A stretch of DNA of 64,000 nt, from positions 15,454 to 79,453 of the forward strand of contig CAKRLE010000011.1 in the NCBI GenBank assembly GCA_934359185.1, given 5' to 3'. Below the pieces are notes generated by a model. That model searched no databases, was not told the origin of the DNA, and saw nothing but the letters and a program-made list of their open reading frames with translations. Of the stretch, positions 53,842 through 62,664 are shown piece by piece (position 1 is the stretch's first letter; each line of letters starts with the position of its first letter). The position numbers were made by a program, and so were the translations under genes. Source of the stretch: an uncultured Lachnospira sp. GTDB taxonomy: Bacteria > Bacillota > Clostridia > Lachnospirales > Lachnospiraceae.

Positions 53842-55095
53842 CTATATTTCGCGGCGCATTTTATGGTAATTTCTTATCATAAATGCCAGCTTTAAAGTCA
53901 GGCAGCTTTCTATATCATCAAATTCCCTGCCCAAGATTTCCTGAATCTTATTCAGGCGGTAATTTAAGGTGTTGCGGTGAATATACATTGATTCAGCTGT
54001 ATATTTTACATTGCAGTTGTGGTTGAGATAATTCTCAAGAGTCTCACACAGATTTCCATCATTGACTTCATCTGCATGAATAAGCTTTCCTATATTTTTC
54101 TCAACGAATTCATCTAAAAACTTATCATCTGTAATCTTTGATATCAATGTATACAATCCCTGGTCTTTGTAAAAAAATATGTGTTCATCTGCCTTTGATA
54201 TATCAGCAACTTTGATTGCTGCAGATGCCTCATTACGACTGAGCTTCACGTCCTCAAGATAGCCTGTGCTGTTACCAACCCCTACATAGAGGTTAGTGTG
54301 ATACTCACGGTCCGCAATATCTACTATGTTGCCAAGAACCTCATTTAACTGTTCATCACTTATCCTGCCAGATGGGATCAGCGCAAGGACTGTACCAGTC
54401 TGTAGCTGGACAAGAATATTCTCAGACAGGTGATATGAAAATTCTGTACTGATAATTCTGCTTATCGACTGACCGACTGTAAGTGAATCATCACGATGCA
54501 TTCCTCCGTCTGACCTGCCAGTCTCATATCCACCTTCATCATAATTATTCTTATCTTTATAGTAAGCAAATTCTATAACACGGAATTCTCCTGACAAATC
54601 AACATTTAAAAATCTCGCCTGTGCAAATACATTTTCTCTGTTAAGATGCTCGGCATCCAGAATAGATGTAAATAACTGCTCGGCTGAATTCTTATTATTC
54701 TGCTCAATGACAAGTCTCTGGCACATTATCTGGCTCAAATCCACAAGCGGAAATTTCTCTGGAAGCTCGAACAATGGAAGACTGTGTTCATTGCAATATT
54801 CAACCATCTCATACGATATCTGACCTTCATTGATTCCCAGTGCGGCTATATCGTATTCCTGCATTTTGCTGATTAATTCTCTTAATCGTGTACTGTCATC
54901 TGTGAGGCTCCTGTTGGTAAGCACCACAAATTCACTTCCATGTATATAATCTTCAACACGATACTCATTCTTAACGCACTGAAGGCAGTCGGCAAAATAT
55001 ATCCATCTTATCGGATGAAGCATCCCTTCTGCCCCAGCTTTCAAGTTCAATACGCCTTTTAATTCAGGCATCTTAACCATATCTTCGCAATTCAT
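53842..55095 (-). CDS. PucR/CdaR-family transcriptional regulator
   Basis: The 417-residue regulator has an N-terminal PucR domain (MVKMPELKGVLNLKAGAEGM, then IHGSEFVVLTNRSL). A GGDEF-like middle follows (TGTVLALIPSGRISDEQ, LYVGVGNSTGYLEDVKLSRN), and the C-terminal PucR helix-turn-helix is NHNCNVKYTAESMYIHRNTL and NYRLNKIQEILGREFDDIES. Family members activate purine, glycerate or amino-acid catabolism genes. I start at the ATG 55095 (AGGTGAGGA upstream) though the frame runs to 55128. It lies upstream of gabT on the same strand and probably controls it. Confidence 0.88.
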   Translation of the reverse strand: MNCEDMVKMPELKGVLNLKAGAEGMLHPIRWIYFADCLQCVKNEYRVEDYIHGSEFVVLTNRSLTDDSTRLRELISKMQEYDIAALGINEGQISYEMVEYCNEHSLPLFELPEKFPLVDLSQIMCQRLVIEQNNKNSAEQLFTSILDAEHLNRENVFAQARFLNVDLSGEFRVIEFAYYKDKNNYDEGGYETGRSDGGMHRDDSLTVGQSISRIISTEFSYHLSENILVQLQTGTVLALIPSGRISDEQLNEVLGNIVDIADREYHTNLYVGVGNSTGYLEDVKLSRNEASAAIKVADISKADEHIFFYKDQGLYTLISKITDDKFLDEFVEKNIGKLIHADEVNDGNLCETLENYLNHNCNVKYTAESMYIHRNTLNYRLNKIQEILGREFDDIESCLTLKLAFMIRNYHKMRREI

Positions 55096-55281
55096 CTGTT
55101 CCTCACCTTTGCCCCATATCACAACCAATATGTCACAATTATCCGTTCAGCAATTTTCGTTATTTTATAATAGCATAGATGAGGAAAGATGACTATATTC
55201 AATTATCACTGCGCAGATGTTATGTATATTCTTATATTGCCCCACTCATGTTACACATTTATAAATAATTCTTATATTACA

Positions 55282-55309
55282 TAATGTATATAACATTTAT
55301 TGCCGATAA
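55282..55309 (+). promoter_or_regulatory. Possible flagellar (SigD/sigma-28) promoter
   Basis: GCCGATAA (55302-55309) matches the -10 consensus of SigD at seven of eight bases. TAAT (55282-55285) sits 16 bp upstream in place of TAAA. About 47 nt lies between it and the gene at 55356. Confidence 0.55.
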
Positions 55310-55355
55310 TAATAATGTATCTATACGATAAATCTGTTCCAAGGAGGGAACTATT

Positions 55356-56330
55356 ATGTCAATATCTATCAGAACAACTTATAATAATGCCGGATATGAT
55401 TCATCTTCTAATTTGTCATCTGATAGCAAAAGCAGACGAAACATATACGCCAAAGATTTAACGCTTTCATATAATGATAATAATTATATAGATAACAAGC
55501 GTAAAAACGCAAGAAATCAAGCTATGAATCTGATAAGTGATGCGTGGAACAGGGATGACGGGCTTGTTAAAAATATTCAGGATTTGAATGACGACAAGGC
55601 TAATCAGGTTGCGAAAAAGCAGGAGCTTCTCGCACAGATGAAACGTATCGATGATACTAAAGAAGCTTTGCGCAAAGAGTACGGCGTATCTAAAGATTCT
55701 GATGATCAGAAGGATCTTGAACTTCTGGAAAAATACCAGAACAACAAGACTGGTGCTTCATATGACGACTTCACGGATGAAGAGATTGCACGTTTGAAAG
55801 AATTACAGAACCAGCCACTCACTGAATACCAGAAAAAGATTCTTGAGTTAAATGGTGTCAAAGATGGTCTTGATATTGAAACCCAGAGAATTGATGAAAA
55901 ACTTATGGGAATGACTATATCTATACTTATGGCAGAAACTGACCAGGCTGCATCCCAGAATATGATAAAATCTCAGGACGCAGCAGACCAGGTACTTGAA
56001 GCCGCTGAAAAAGATATCATGCTTAAGCTTATTAACGATGGTAAGGAAGCTGTCGATGATAAGAAAGCCGAAGCCGAAGAGAAAGCTGACAAGGCTGAGG
56101 AAAAGAAAGAAGAATCCCAGACTGATGATGCCAAGACTAAGACTGAAAAGGACAATGAGAATATCATCAAGGGCGAGTCTGAAGCTGAACAGATTGAGCA
56201 GAATTACAAGATAAAATCCCAGTCTGTTGACAATGTTGCAGAAGTACAGAAGCAGATTCAGCAGATAATGAAGGATAATAATCTTATCAATGAAGATATC
56301 AAGGGAATTGATATCGACTTCAACTTTTAA
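55356..56330 (+). CDS. Uncharacterised coiled-coil protein, possibly motility-coregulated
   Basis: I do not recognise this 324-residue protein. It is hydrophilic throughout, with no signal peptide or membrane segment and no cysteine. Residues 1-50 are Ser/Asn/Tyr rich. Residues 60-215 are predicted helical (NIQDLNDDKANQVAKKQELL, LTEYQKKILELNGVKDGLDI), then comes a Lys/Glu repeat tract (about 230-275) and a short helical tail. AAGGAGGGA precedes the ATG. A SigD-like promoter upstream suggests expression with flagellar genes. A structural, chaperone-like or exported role is possible; none is shown. Confidence 0.75.
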   Translation: MSISIRTTYNNAGYDSSSNLSSDSKSRRNIYAKDLTLSYNDNNYIDNKRKNARNQAMNLISDAWNRDDGLVKNIQDLNDDKANQVAKKQELLAQMKRIDDTKEALRKEYGVSKDSDDQKDLELLEKYQNNKTGASYDDFTDEEIARLKELQNQPLTEYQKKILELNGVKDGLDIETQRIDEKLMGMTISILMAETDQAASQNMIKSQDAADQVLEAAEKDIMLKLINDGKEAVDDKKAEAEEKADKAEEKKEESQTDDAKTKTEKDNENIIKGESEAEQIEQNYKIKSQSVDNVAEVQKQIQQIMKDNNLINEDIKGIDIDFNF

Positions 56331-56350
56331 CATAACCACTCAAAAAAGTC

Positions 56351-56671
56351 CTACTCTCCCCAATAGTCTATACTCTCATCTGTCCTAAGTCTTATTCCGA
56401 ACATATCCCACATAAAATCTTCACGCTCATTATATATATCTATCACATATATAATCTCCTCTTCTATTCTATAGAAAATATAATTATGCTCCGCATGCAG
56501 AAAATAATATGGACTTGGTATTCCAAGCATATTTTCAATTGTAGGACATTTCCTAGGATTATCTTTAAGTTTGTTTATTGAAGTAATTATTTTACTTACA
56601 AATTGCGCATTTGTGTCACTTTTTATTTTCCGAAGTTTATCTCTGGCATCTGGTGACTATCTTATCTTCAT
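56351..56671 (-). pseudogene. RelE/ParE-type toxin inactivated by an early stop codon
   Basis: Downstream of the antitoxin, an ATG at 56671 opens MKIR, then TAG (56657-56659). The same frame continues SPDARDKLRKIKSD, through ENMLGIPSPYYFLHAEHNYI and FYRIEEEIIYVIDIYNERED, to TAG at 56351. This is a typical RelE/ParE beta-sheet core, including the late Tyr-Arg and Arg. One base change (TAT or TAC to TAG, expected Tyr) explains the break, and no later in-frame ATG saves the fold. The toxin is probably dead, leaving the antitoxin alone. Confidence 0.82.
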
Positions 56672-56677
56672 ACAATA

Positions 56678-56932
56678 TTATACCCCCAGTTCTTTTTCGA
56701 TATCTTCGGCATCAATCCAACCTTCAGTCTGTGCACGTTCCTCCGCTTTTTTTAACTTAGCAAATAATGTATATGCCGCTTTCATCCTATCTAATTCGTC
56801 TATCTCCTTCATTGTAAGGATTCCATACTCCCCATGTCCATTCCTTGTAAGATACACACGATTAGATACATCAACTTCTTTCAGTACTTCTGTGTAATTT
56901 CTCAAATCTGATATCGGTTTTATATTAGGCAT
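56678..56932 (-). CDS. Phd/YefM-type antitoxin
   Basis: The 84-residue protein opens PNIKPISDLRNYTEVLKEVD and continues NRVYLTRNGHGEYGILTMKE, the prevent-host-death family DNA-binding domain. A C-terminal helix that would wrap the toxin follows. The ATG at 56932 has GAAGGGGAG upstream; the frame runs to 56968 without a better site. Its stop lies 6 nt before the broken RelE/ParE-type gene, the usual antitoxin-toxin order. It may still autorepress. Confidence 0.86.
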   Translation of the reverse strand: MPNIKPISDLRNYTEVLKEVDVSNRVYLTRNGHGEYGILTMKEIDELDRMKAAYTLFAKLKKAEERAQTEGWIDAEDIEKELGV

Positions 56933-57020
56933 TGAAATCTCCCCTTCCTTTTTCTTATATATTATCATTATATGTATTTATTCGCAAGTATATTCGCATG
57001 CTAATTTATCATCAGATTTC

Positions 57021-57068
57021 ACAAAAAATAGCTGCCGCATTAACACTTAAACTGTTAAAGCGGCAGCC
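57021..57068 (-). terminator. Terminator after the reductase remnant and ABC operon
   Basis: On the minus strand GCTGCCGC.TTAACA pairs with TGTTAA.GCGGCAGC across a 7-nt loop, followed by TATTTTTTG. Confidence 0.9.
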
Positions 57069-57095
57069 GTTTCTTATCTTAGTCTTATTAATCTA

Positions 57096-57302
57096 TTAGA
57101 GTTTACCACCATATATCGGGAACACTCTACTCTCGCCGTAATCTTCAATATGCTTGAAGTTCTTTAATGTCTCATCAATTCCTGCTGCCACCTCCTTCAC
57201 AGCACCAGCAGCTTTATCATCATCAATAAACCATGTTCCAAGACCAAGCTGTGGAATCTTAACACCATTGTTTAATGTTATGAAATTGTTATACATCTTC
57301 AC
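57096..57302 (-). pseudogene. Aldo/keto reductase remnant with in-frame internal deletion
   Basis: The 68-codon frame begins with the aldo/keto reductase N-terminus (FITLNNGVKIPQLGLGTWFI, normally followed by about 230 residues including Asp-Tyr-Lys-His). At about residue 38 it jumps to a C-terminal-like tail ending KHIEDYGESRVFPIYGGKL. The catalytic tetrad is gone. A simple in-frame deletion joining the two ends is the best explanation, though the tail's origin is uncertain. It is 8 nt downstream of the ABC permease stop and has a strong terminator, so it may still be transcribed. Confidence 0.68.
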
Positions 57303-57310
57303 ACAGCATT

Positions 57311-59527
57311 TTATTCTCTGTTATCTTTAAGACTCTCAACCATATCTACATTGTCCGCTTTCTTTCTGACCGCAGCCAGTGACAATACATAACAAAGAAC
57401 AACTATAACAATTGCAAGTATTATGCTCTTGGCTGATATGACCGCTGAGTACAACACACCTTCAATTCCAGAATACACCTTAAACACGACAGCCATACAG
57501 CCATATCCAGCAAGCATTCCGAGTACAATTCCTATCGGTATAAGCACATGATTGACATCAAGAACCATCCGGTTAATCTCTCTGTTTTTAAGTCCTAAAA
57601 CCTTAAGCATAGATATATTATGGCGGTTCTCTGCAACAAGCATATTAACTGACACATACAGAGCCGCAACACAGATAATCGCGCCTATAACCGCAAGCGA
57701 ATATATAATCGCTCCCATTGAATCAAGAATTGTCTGCATCTGTTCCCTTATATCTTCCGAAGTCACAGTTTTCGATATGCTGTCTCCCAAATCCAATGCT
57801 TTCTGCGACATTAATCCGTTATAAGACTTGCCGCTCCATCCAAGCAGTTCTCTTGCATCATCACTGTTTCCAATAAGAAACTTCTGTGAATCATTAGTAA
57901 TAACGCCATTAATCACAACAGATTTCTCTTCCAGTGTCGTAGGATTGATAAATGTAAATGTATCACCTTTTCCAAGTCCATATGAATACGCCATTACATT
58001 CGTGATATAAAATCCATCATTGAGGTCCGCTCTCTTGCCATCTGTTGTTTCAATGTTAAGATATTTCACATCATTTGCGGCACCAATCATTGTAAATGTC
58101 GAACCATCATATTCAAATTTGCCTATGACAAGCTCATCTGCATCATCCTCAGGTTCAGTGCGCAGCTTGTTAAGCACATACTGATACTTGAAATCCCCCA
58201 TGCTCTGCGAGCCTTTATCGACAACATTTTCAAGAGAGTCAATGAACATAAATGCCACACATATAATCATTGCTCCCAAAAATGCTCCAAGAAGCACAAC
58301 AAAACTTCTTCCTGGATTGGCAAGTATGCTTCGCACTGCAAATTTCCTTCGCACTGGTAACGACTTATCAACCATAACCTTACGTGTCCTGCCACCATCT
58401 CCAACACTGCCGTTAAGCATGGCAACTGTGTCATTTTTAAGCATTTTGCTTACCTTGTGGGCAGCTTCAAGCATATATATAATGACAGGCACAACGGCCC
58501 CAAGAATCGCAATCGGTATCGGCAGAACGAATTTTGCCGGCATAGGCTCGTAATCCGCTAATGCCAGCTCGCCAAATGGCTGCTGAATCACCTTTATAAT
58601 GACAGTCACAAGAATTCCTCCGATAACTCCAGGAATCATGGCAAGTACGCTGTAATGCCACATAAGCTGTCTTTTAGTGTAGCCAAGTGCTGACAGCGTT
58701 CCTATCATCTTCTGTTCGCTCTTAATCTTTCTTCCTATAATAATAGCAATAAGCGCAACTGTTATCAGAGGAAGTGTCACAAGAAATACAAATGCCATAA
58801 TAAGGAACATTGTTGCCTGGTCGTCAACCATCGTAATTCTCTGGTTATCATTTGCTGCAAGATAACTGCTCATCTTGTATTCATTATTAATATCTTTCCT
58901 GAACTGAATCTGGTCTGTGTTATCTCCAAATATTACCTTATACTGGCACGAATTAGCCTCCAGCTTGTCATATGCACTATCCGTCATATACGCAAGAAAG
59001 AACGATGTTATATTCTTATATGAATCATCTGGATTTTCAAGCATATACAGATAGTCCGGGCGCAGAAAATATCCTGTAACTGTATATTCCTTACCCTTAA
59101 TCTTTATTTTGTCGCCAATATTTACATTTTCATTGACTGCGTATCCCTTAGATATAACTATCTCATCATCTGCCGACACGTCATTTCCGTCAATAATCTC
59201 ATACAAATCAATCTTCTTATTGGCTTTAAATATTCGTATCTTTAAATCATCCTCATTCACATTGACATAATGTTCTTTTTCAAATGTGATGTTATATTTT
59301 GTCTCTAAATCATCAATCCTGTCATCTGGGATCTCTAAATATGTCGTAAATGTTGCATCTTCACGTCCGTTTCTTTCAAAAAACGCATCGCCATAGTTCA
59401 TGATCCCAGTCCCGGCAATGTAAAACAGATAGAACAGAACAAGCGCAACTGCCGTAAGAATTATGGATGCTATATAAAATGACAGATTTTCTTTAATATT
59501 TCTTAGATATCTTTTATTCAGTGTCAT
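57311..59527 (-). CDS. FtsX/MacB-type ABC permease
   Basis: The 738-residue permease has an N-terminal helix (15-40), a large extracytoplasmic domain (45-235) and three helices with an FtsX core (about 245-370). A fourth helix (about 415-440) and a second extracytoplasmic domain come next, and three C-terminal helices with another FtsX core (MLVAENRHNISMLKVLGLKN). This duplicated layout is that of antimicrobial-peptide or lipid exporters in Firmicutes. The ATG at 59527 lies 1 nt after the ATPase stop. No BceRS-like two-component genes are adjacent. Confidence 0.87.
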   Translation of the reverse strand: MTLNKRYLRNIKENLSFYIASIILTAVALVLFYLFYIAGTGIMNYGDAFFERNGREDATFTTYLEIPDDRIDDLETKYNITFEKEHYVNVNEDDLKIRIFKANKKIDLYEIIDGNDVSADDEIVISKGYAVNENVNIGDKIKIKGKEYTVTGYFLRPDYLYMLENPDDSYKNITSFFLAYMTDSAYDKLEANSCQYKVIFGDNTDQIQFRKDINNEYKMSSYLAANDNQRITMVDDQATMFLIMAFVFLVTLPLITVALIAIIIGRKIKSEQKMIGTLSALGYTKRQLMWHYSVLAMIPGVIGGILVTVIIKVIQQPFGELALADYEPMPAKFVLPIPIAILGAVVPVIIYMLEAAHKVSKMLKNDTVAMLNGSVGDGGRTRKVMVDKSLPVRRKFAVRSILANPGRSFVVLLGAFLGAMIICVAFMFIDSLENVVDKGSQSMGDFKYQYVLNKLRTEPEDDADELVIGKFEYDGSTFTMIGAANDVKYLNIETTDGKRADLNDGFYITNVMAYSYGLGKGDTFTFINPTTLEEKSVVINGVITNDSQKFLIGNSDDARELLGWSGKSYNGLMSQKALDLGDSISKTVTSEDIREQMQTILDSMGAIIYSLAVIGAIICVAALYVSVNMLVAENRHNISMLKVLGLKNREINRMVLDVNHVLIPIGIVLGMLAGYGCMAVVFKVYSGIEGVLYSAVISAKSIILAIVIVVLCYVLSLAAVRKKADNVDMVESLKDNRE

Positions 59528-59528
59528 A

Positions 59529-60227
59529 TTACAGCTCCAATCCATCAGCATCTTTTTTCTGCTGATTATCTGTACATGACGCAACCTGACCATCCTTGAT
59601 TCTTATGACAGTATCTGCCATATCTGCGATTGCCTCGTTATGTGTTATAATGATGATTGTCGTTCCAAATTTTTCATTGACCTTGCCGATAAACCTGAGA
59701 ACGCTTCTTGATGACTTGGAATCGAGTGCGCCTGTAAGCTCATCACACAAAAGTATCTTAGGATTCTTGATAAGTGCTCTTGCAATCGCAACTCTCTGCT
59801 GCTGTCCACCTGATAATTCTTTTGGAAATCTTGTGCGGTATTTGCTGATATCAAGAGCCTCCATAACTTCTTCTATATTCATCGGATTCTTGGAAATATC
59901 TGCCACAACCTCAATATTTTCACGTACTGTGAGGTCTGGAATCAGATTATAGAACTGGAATACAAATCCGACATCTTCACGTCTGTACTCAGCCATGCGT
60001 TTCTTATCAGCCTTGCTGATATCTCTTCCCGATACTGTTATGTCTCCTGAGTCAAGACTGTCAAGTCCACCTATCATATTAAGCAGGGTACTTTTCCCTG
60101 AGCCCGATGGTCCAAGAATAACGTATATCTTCCCCTCGTCCAACGACAGACTCACGCCATCCAGCGCATTGACAAGTGTCTCGCCCTCTCCATAATGCTT
60201 TCTTGCATCCTTAATCTCTATGAACAT
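59529..60227 (-). CDS. ABC transporter ATPase, MacB/LolD type
   Basis: The 232-residue ATPase has Walker A GPSGSGKST, Q-loop FVFQFYNLIPDLTV, signature [15 protein letters not shown], Walker B ILLCDELTGALDSKSS and IIITHNEAI. Walker B ends DE. The start at 60227 is preceded by GAGGAGG with 6 nt spacing; an ATG two codons earlier abuts the site. It is coupled to the FtsX-type permease downstream. Confidence 0.92.
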   Translation of the reverse strand: MFIEIKDARKHYGEGETLVNALDGVSLSLDEGKIYVILGPSGSGKSTLLNMIGGLDSLDSGDITVSGRDISKADKKRMAEYRREDVGFVFQFYNLIPDLTVRENIEVVADISKNPMNIEEVMEALDISKYRTRFPKELSGGQQQRVAIARALIKNPKILLCDELTGALDSKSSRSVLRFIGKVNEKFGTTIIIITHNEAIADMADTVIRIKDGQVASCTDNQQKKDADGLEL

Positions 60228-60298
60228 ATCCATCCTCCTCAAGTTATATATGACTATTGCATGTTAGTCGTTGCTAACTTTGAGTTGATGGTAACACT

Positions 60299-60913
60299 TT
60301 AGAGGGGATTTTGCAACTCCATTGCTGATATGCCATAATCTTTACTGTTAACCTCTAAGAAATTCCTGACTATAAGATTTCTTACCTCTTGGGCATCCTC
60401 TTCCTTAAATTTCCTTACCTCAATATAACTCTTTACATAAAAAACTAATGTCATATTTTCGTTTACAACTATTTCATCTCCAGTTCGAACAAATCCACAT
60501 TTTTCATACAAATGGCAATTTTTCTCTTCCTGCTTGATAGTAGATAACCACCATTCTATTGTATTCGGATAAATATCAAATAATTGTTTGATTACGTTAC
60601 AGGCAATTCCTTTATTTTGAAACTTTGGAATAACAAAAATAGGAGATATCCAATTTACATTCTCATGTACTTTTTCCCCTTTATGCCATTTAACTCTTAC
60701 AGCTCCAGCTTTCTCACCATTAAACAAAATAAAATAAAAATCCGAATTATCATCAACTATATTCTTCGTTATTGTTTCAAGACTTTCTTTTGCCGGACTT
60801 GTATCATCATCCTGATATTTTTCATATAATGGCGTAAACGCTTCTATCTGCAGTTTATGCAGACATTCAGCATCTTCTCCTGTTATCAGTTTAAGTTCAA
60901 TTAAATCATTCAT
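60299..60913 (-). CDS. GNAT acetyltransferase with a truncated second GNAT start
   Basis: In this 204-residue protein residues 1-160 form one GNAT domain: ISPIFVIPKFQNKGIACNVI is the acetyl-CoA loop and NCHLYEKCGFVRTG the C-terminal strand. From about residue 166 a new GNAT opening begins (IEVRKFKEEDAQEVRNLIVR, then NFLEVNSKDYGISAME) but stops after about 40 residues. Either a two-domain protein lost its C-terminus or two genes fused during decay. The ATG at 60913 has GAGGTG upstream. The substrate is unknown. Confidence 0.75.
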   Translation of the reverse strand: MNDLIELKLITGEDAECLHKLQIEAFTPLYEKYQDDDTSPAKESLETITKNIVDDNSDFYFILFNGEKAGAVRVKWHKGEKVHENVNWISPIFVIPKFQNKGIACNVIKQLFDIYPNTIEWWLSTIKQEEKNCHLYEKCGFVRTGDEIVVNENMTLVFYVKSYIEVRKFKEEDAQEVRNLIVRNFLEVNSKDYGISAMELQNPL

Positions 60914-60939
60914 TTTCTGCACCTCTTTCTTGTAAACAT

Positions 60940-60976
60940 AAAAAAATCGCACCAAACATTCAATGTCCAGTGCGAT
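60940..60976 (-). terminator. Terminator between the NUDIX and GNAT genes
   Basis: ATCGCAC (60946-60952) pairs with GTGCGAT (60970-60976). On the minus strand TTTTTTATG follows. It would end transcripts from the NUDIX gene about 175 nt upstream; the A/T-rich stretch between holds nothing else I can name. Confidence 0.75.
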
Positions 60977-61148
60977 ATCTCCAATTTAAATAAGATGCAA
61001 TGTATGTAAAATCTTCTCTTATATTCTGGTTTTATGCACTAGACTAAAAGACCTACAAGCTATAACCTAATGCACTAACCTTGCATGTTAACAATCTATT
61101 TACAATTTAGAATAATATCTATCATATCTTGCTTTCCATTAGTATATG

Positions 61149-61580
61149 TCACCCTATAATCTGCAAATACTTCTCTATTAATTTCGGCTGTATCAACGGA
61201 TATGTCCAGTTCTCAGGAAGCTCATCCATGAGTATAACCTTCTCCATTTCGCTATGTAATTCTTTCGCAAACTCTGTTATCTCTGCGCAACAGAGCAGTC
61301 CAAATGTTTCCTCACCAGTATCATTCACTCTGGTCCTACCTGTCACCGAATATACACATATTGGTTTTATCTCAAATTTGATAGCTCCTGTCTCTTCCTG
61401 CAGCTCCCTTTTAGCTGTTTCAAGAATATCCTCACCCGCTTCTCTGTGTCCTCCCGGCACTTCGTATGTATCTCTTTCTTTATGTTTACAAAATACCCAC
61501 TTGCCGTTGCTCTGTGAGACAATCACTGCAAATTTCAACAGTGAATCTTCCACTGAATCATAAAATTTTACTTCAAGCAT
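61149..61580 (-). CDS. NUDIX hydrolase
   Basis: The 143-residue NUDIX protein has an intact box, GGHREAGEDILETAKRELQE followed by ETGA (GX5EX7REUXEEXGU). The length and lack of extra domains fit housecleaning MutT/NudG-type pyrophosphohydrolases, but the substrate cannot be read. AAGGGGGAA precedes the ATG. It stands between accessory genes. Confidence 0.9.
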   Translation of the reverse strand: MLEVKFYDSVEDSLLKFAVIVSQSNGKWVFCKHKERDTYEVPGGHREAGEDILETAKRELQEETGAIKFEIKPICVYSVTGRTRVNDTGEETFGLLCCAEITEFAKELHSEMEKVILMDELPENWTYPLIQPKLIEKYLQIIG

Positions 61581-61665
61581 GACACTTCCCCCTTATCATT
61601 ATAAATTCTATTAAGTCTGTTTTGAAACAATGTTCATGGATATACCTCGACCTAATTATTCAAAT

Positions 61666-62094
61666 CTATAAATATTTTTTCAGTCTAAATTCTGTCTGCT
61701 CTCCCTTTTTCTCACTTACAAGTTCAAACAAATTATCACTGGTTGCAAACAAATTTCTTGGATTTCTTCCTATTATCAAATACTGATTCTTATCATCTGT
61801 TGAAATGTATTTTCTTGTATCATCATCCAACAAAATATCAGCATTATCAATCACAATCAACTTACCCGTTTCACTAGAGATAATCTTCTTTATATCTTTC
61901 TGATAATCCTGATAATTTATACATACAATACTAGGATTCACTGCCATACATTCTCTCATGAAAGAAAACGAAGCTGTTTTTCCAGTTGCTGATGAACCAG
62001 TAAGAATTGTAATATTATTTGTAAAATCAAAATTCAATATATATGAAGTATGCACAGTTGAAAAATGTTCCATAACTATTGGCTTACTCTTCAT
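61666..62094 (-). CDS. Small P-loop NTPase of an accessory cassette
   Basis: The 142-residue protein has Walker A ILTGSSATGKTASF near 30-42 and Walker B-like GKLIVIDNADILLDD near 77-90. The strand order is P-loop-like but lacks a recognisable ABC signature or AAA arginine finger. The ATG overlaps the end of the preceding gene by 11 nt, so the two are translationally coupled. The family is unknown to me. The tandem arrangement with a DUF4869-like gene and a third uncharacterised protein suggests a working module. Confidence 0.65.
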   Translation of the reverse strand: MKSKPIVMEHFSTVHTSYILNFDFTNNITILTGSSATGKTASFSFMRECMAVNPSIVCINYQDYQKDIKKIISSETGKLIVIDNADILLDDDTRKYISTDDKNQYLIIGRNPRNLFATSDNLFELVSEKKGEQTEFRLKKYL

Positions 62095-62527
62095 TCCCCC
62101 ACCACTCCTTCAATTCTTCATAATCAGAAATTATTTTCGTACCATTTTCATCAAATACTTTAACTTTATCCATATCAAATGGCATTATCGCATAATCACT
62201 ATATACCGCGCCATCTTCTAAACAGTACACAGCCTCTATCGCATTGTCACCACATTCCTTCAAACAAAACACTTTATTAGGAAAATACATTATGTTCAAC
62301 ACTGTTTTGCAACCTGTTGATAAACAATCTACATCTAATGTAACTCCATTAAACTTTGACTCTATCTTATATTTTCCAATCAACTTAGATTCATCTATTT
62401 TTTCAACAATTGCACTTGCTCTTACATCCAATTTAGAAACCGTATTTTGATTAAAGAACACATCATTAAGCTCTACATAATCCATATTACTTGGTATATC
62501 TTTCTTATTTTTATATATGGTAATCAT
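62084..62527 (-). CDS. DUF4869-like uncharacterised protein
   Basis: The 147-residue protein starts MITIYKNKKDIPSNMDYVEL and has a conserved-looking NDVFFNQNTVSKLD, a hydrophobic core and an acidic C-terminus EWWGNEE. I match it from memory to DUF4869, with moderate doubt. There is no catalytic motif, signal or membrane helix. Its ATG overlaps, as ATGA, the stop of an extended upstream frame, and its own stop overlaps the P-loop gene start. This shows a tightly coupled three-gene unit. Confidence 0.6.
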   Translation of the reverse strand: MITIYKNKKDIPSNMDYVELNDVFFNQNTVSKLDVRASAIVEKIDESKLIGKYKIESKFNGVTLDVDCLSTGCKTVLNIMYFPNKVFCLKECGDNAIEAVYCLEDGAVYSDYAIMPFDMDKVKVFDENGTKIISDYEELKEWWGNEE

Positions 62528-62664
62528 GCGCGAACCTCCAATCCAATATTCTTAAATTTTCTATGAAGTGATGTACCCCAATATATACTTTTCATTTTAT
62601 CATTTAATGTAAGTCTATTATAGTCCAATCCACAAATATCATCCTCTTGTCTATCTAACCACTC
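62524..62664 (-). pseudogene. In-frame 46-codon extension beyond the TGA of the cassette's first gene
   Basis: After the TGA at 62665-62667 the same frame stays open for 46 codons (EWLDRQEDDICGLDYNRLTL, then NDKMKSIYWGTSLHRKFKNI) and ends in TGA at 62524, overlapping the next ATG as ATGA. The protein-like composition and exact coupling overlap imply that the original gene ran through here, probably with CGA or TGG in place of TGA. Confidence 0.72.

Noticed and set aside
61030..61090. Inverted TGCACTAG/CTAATGCA motif
   Set aside because: The match is short and broken, with no clear stem or role.
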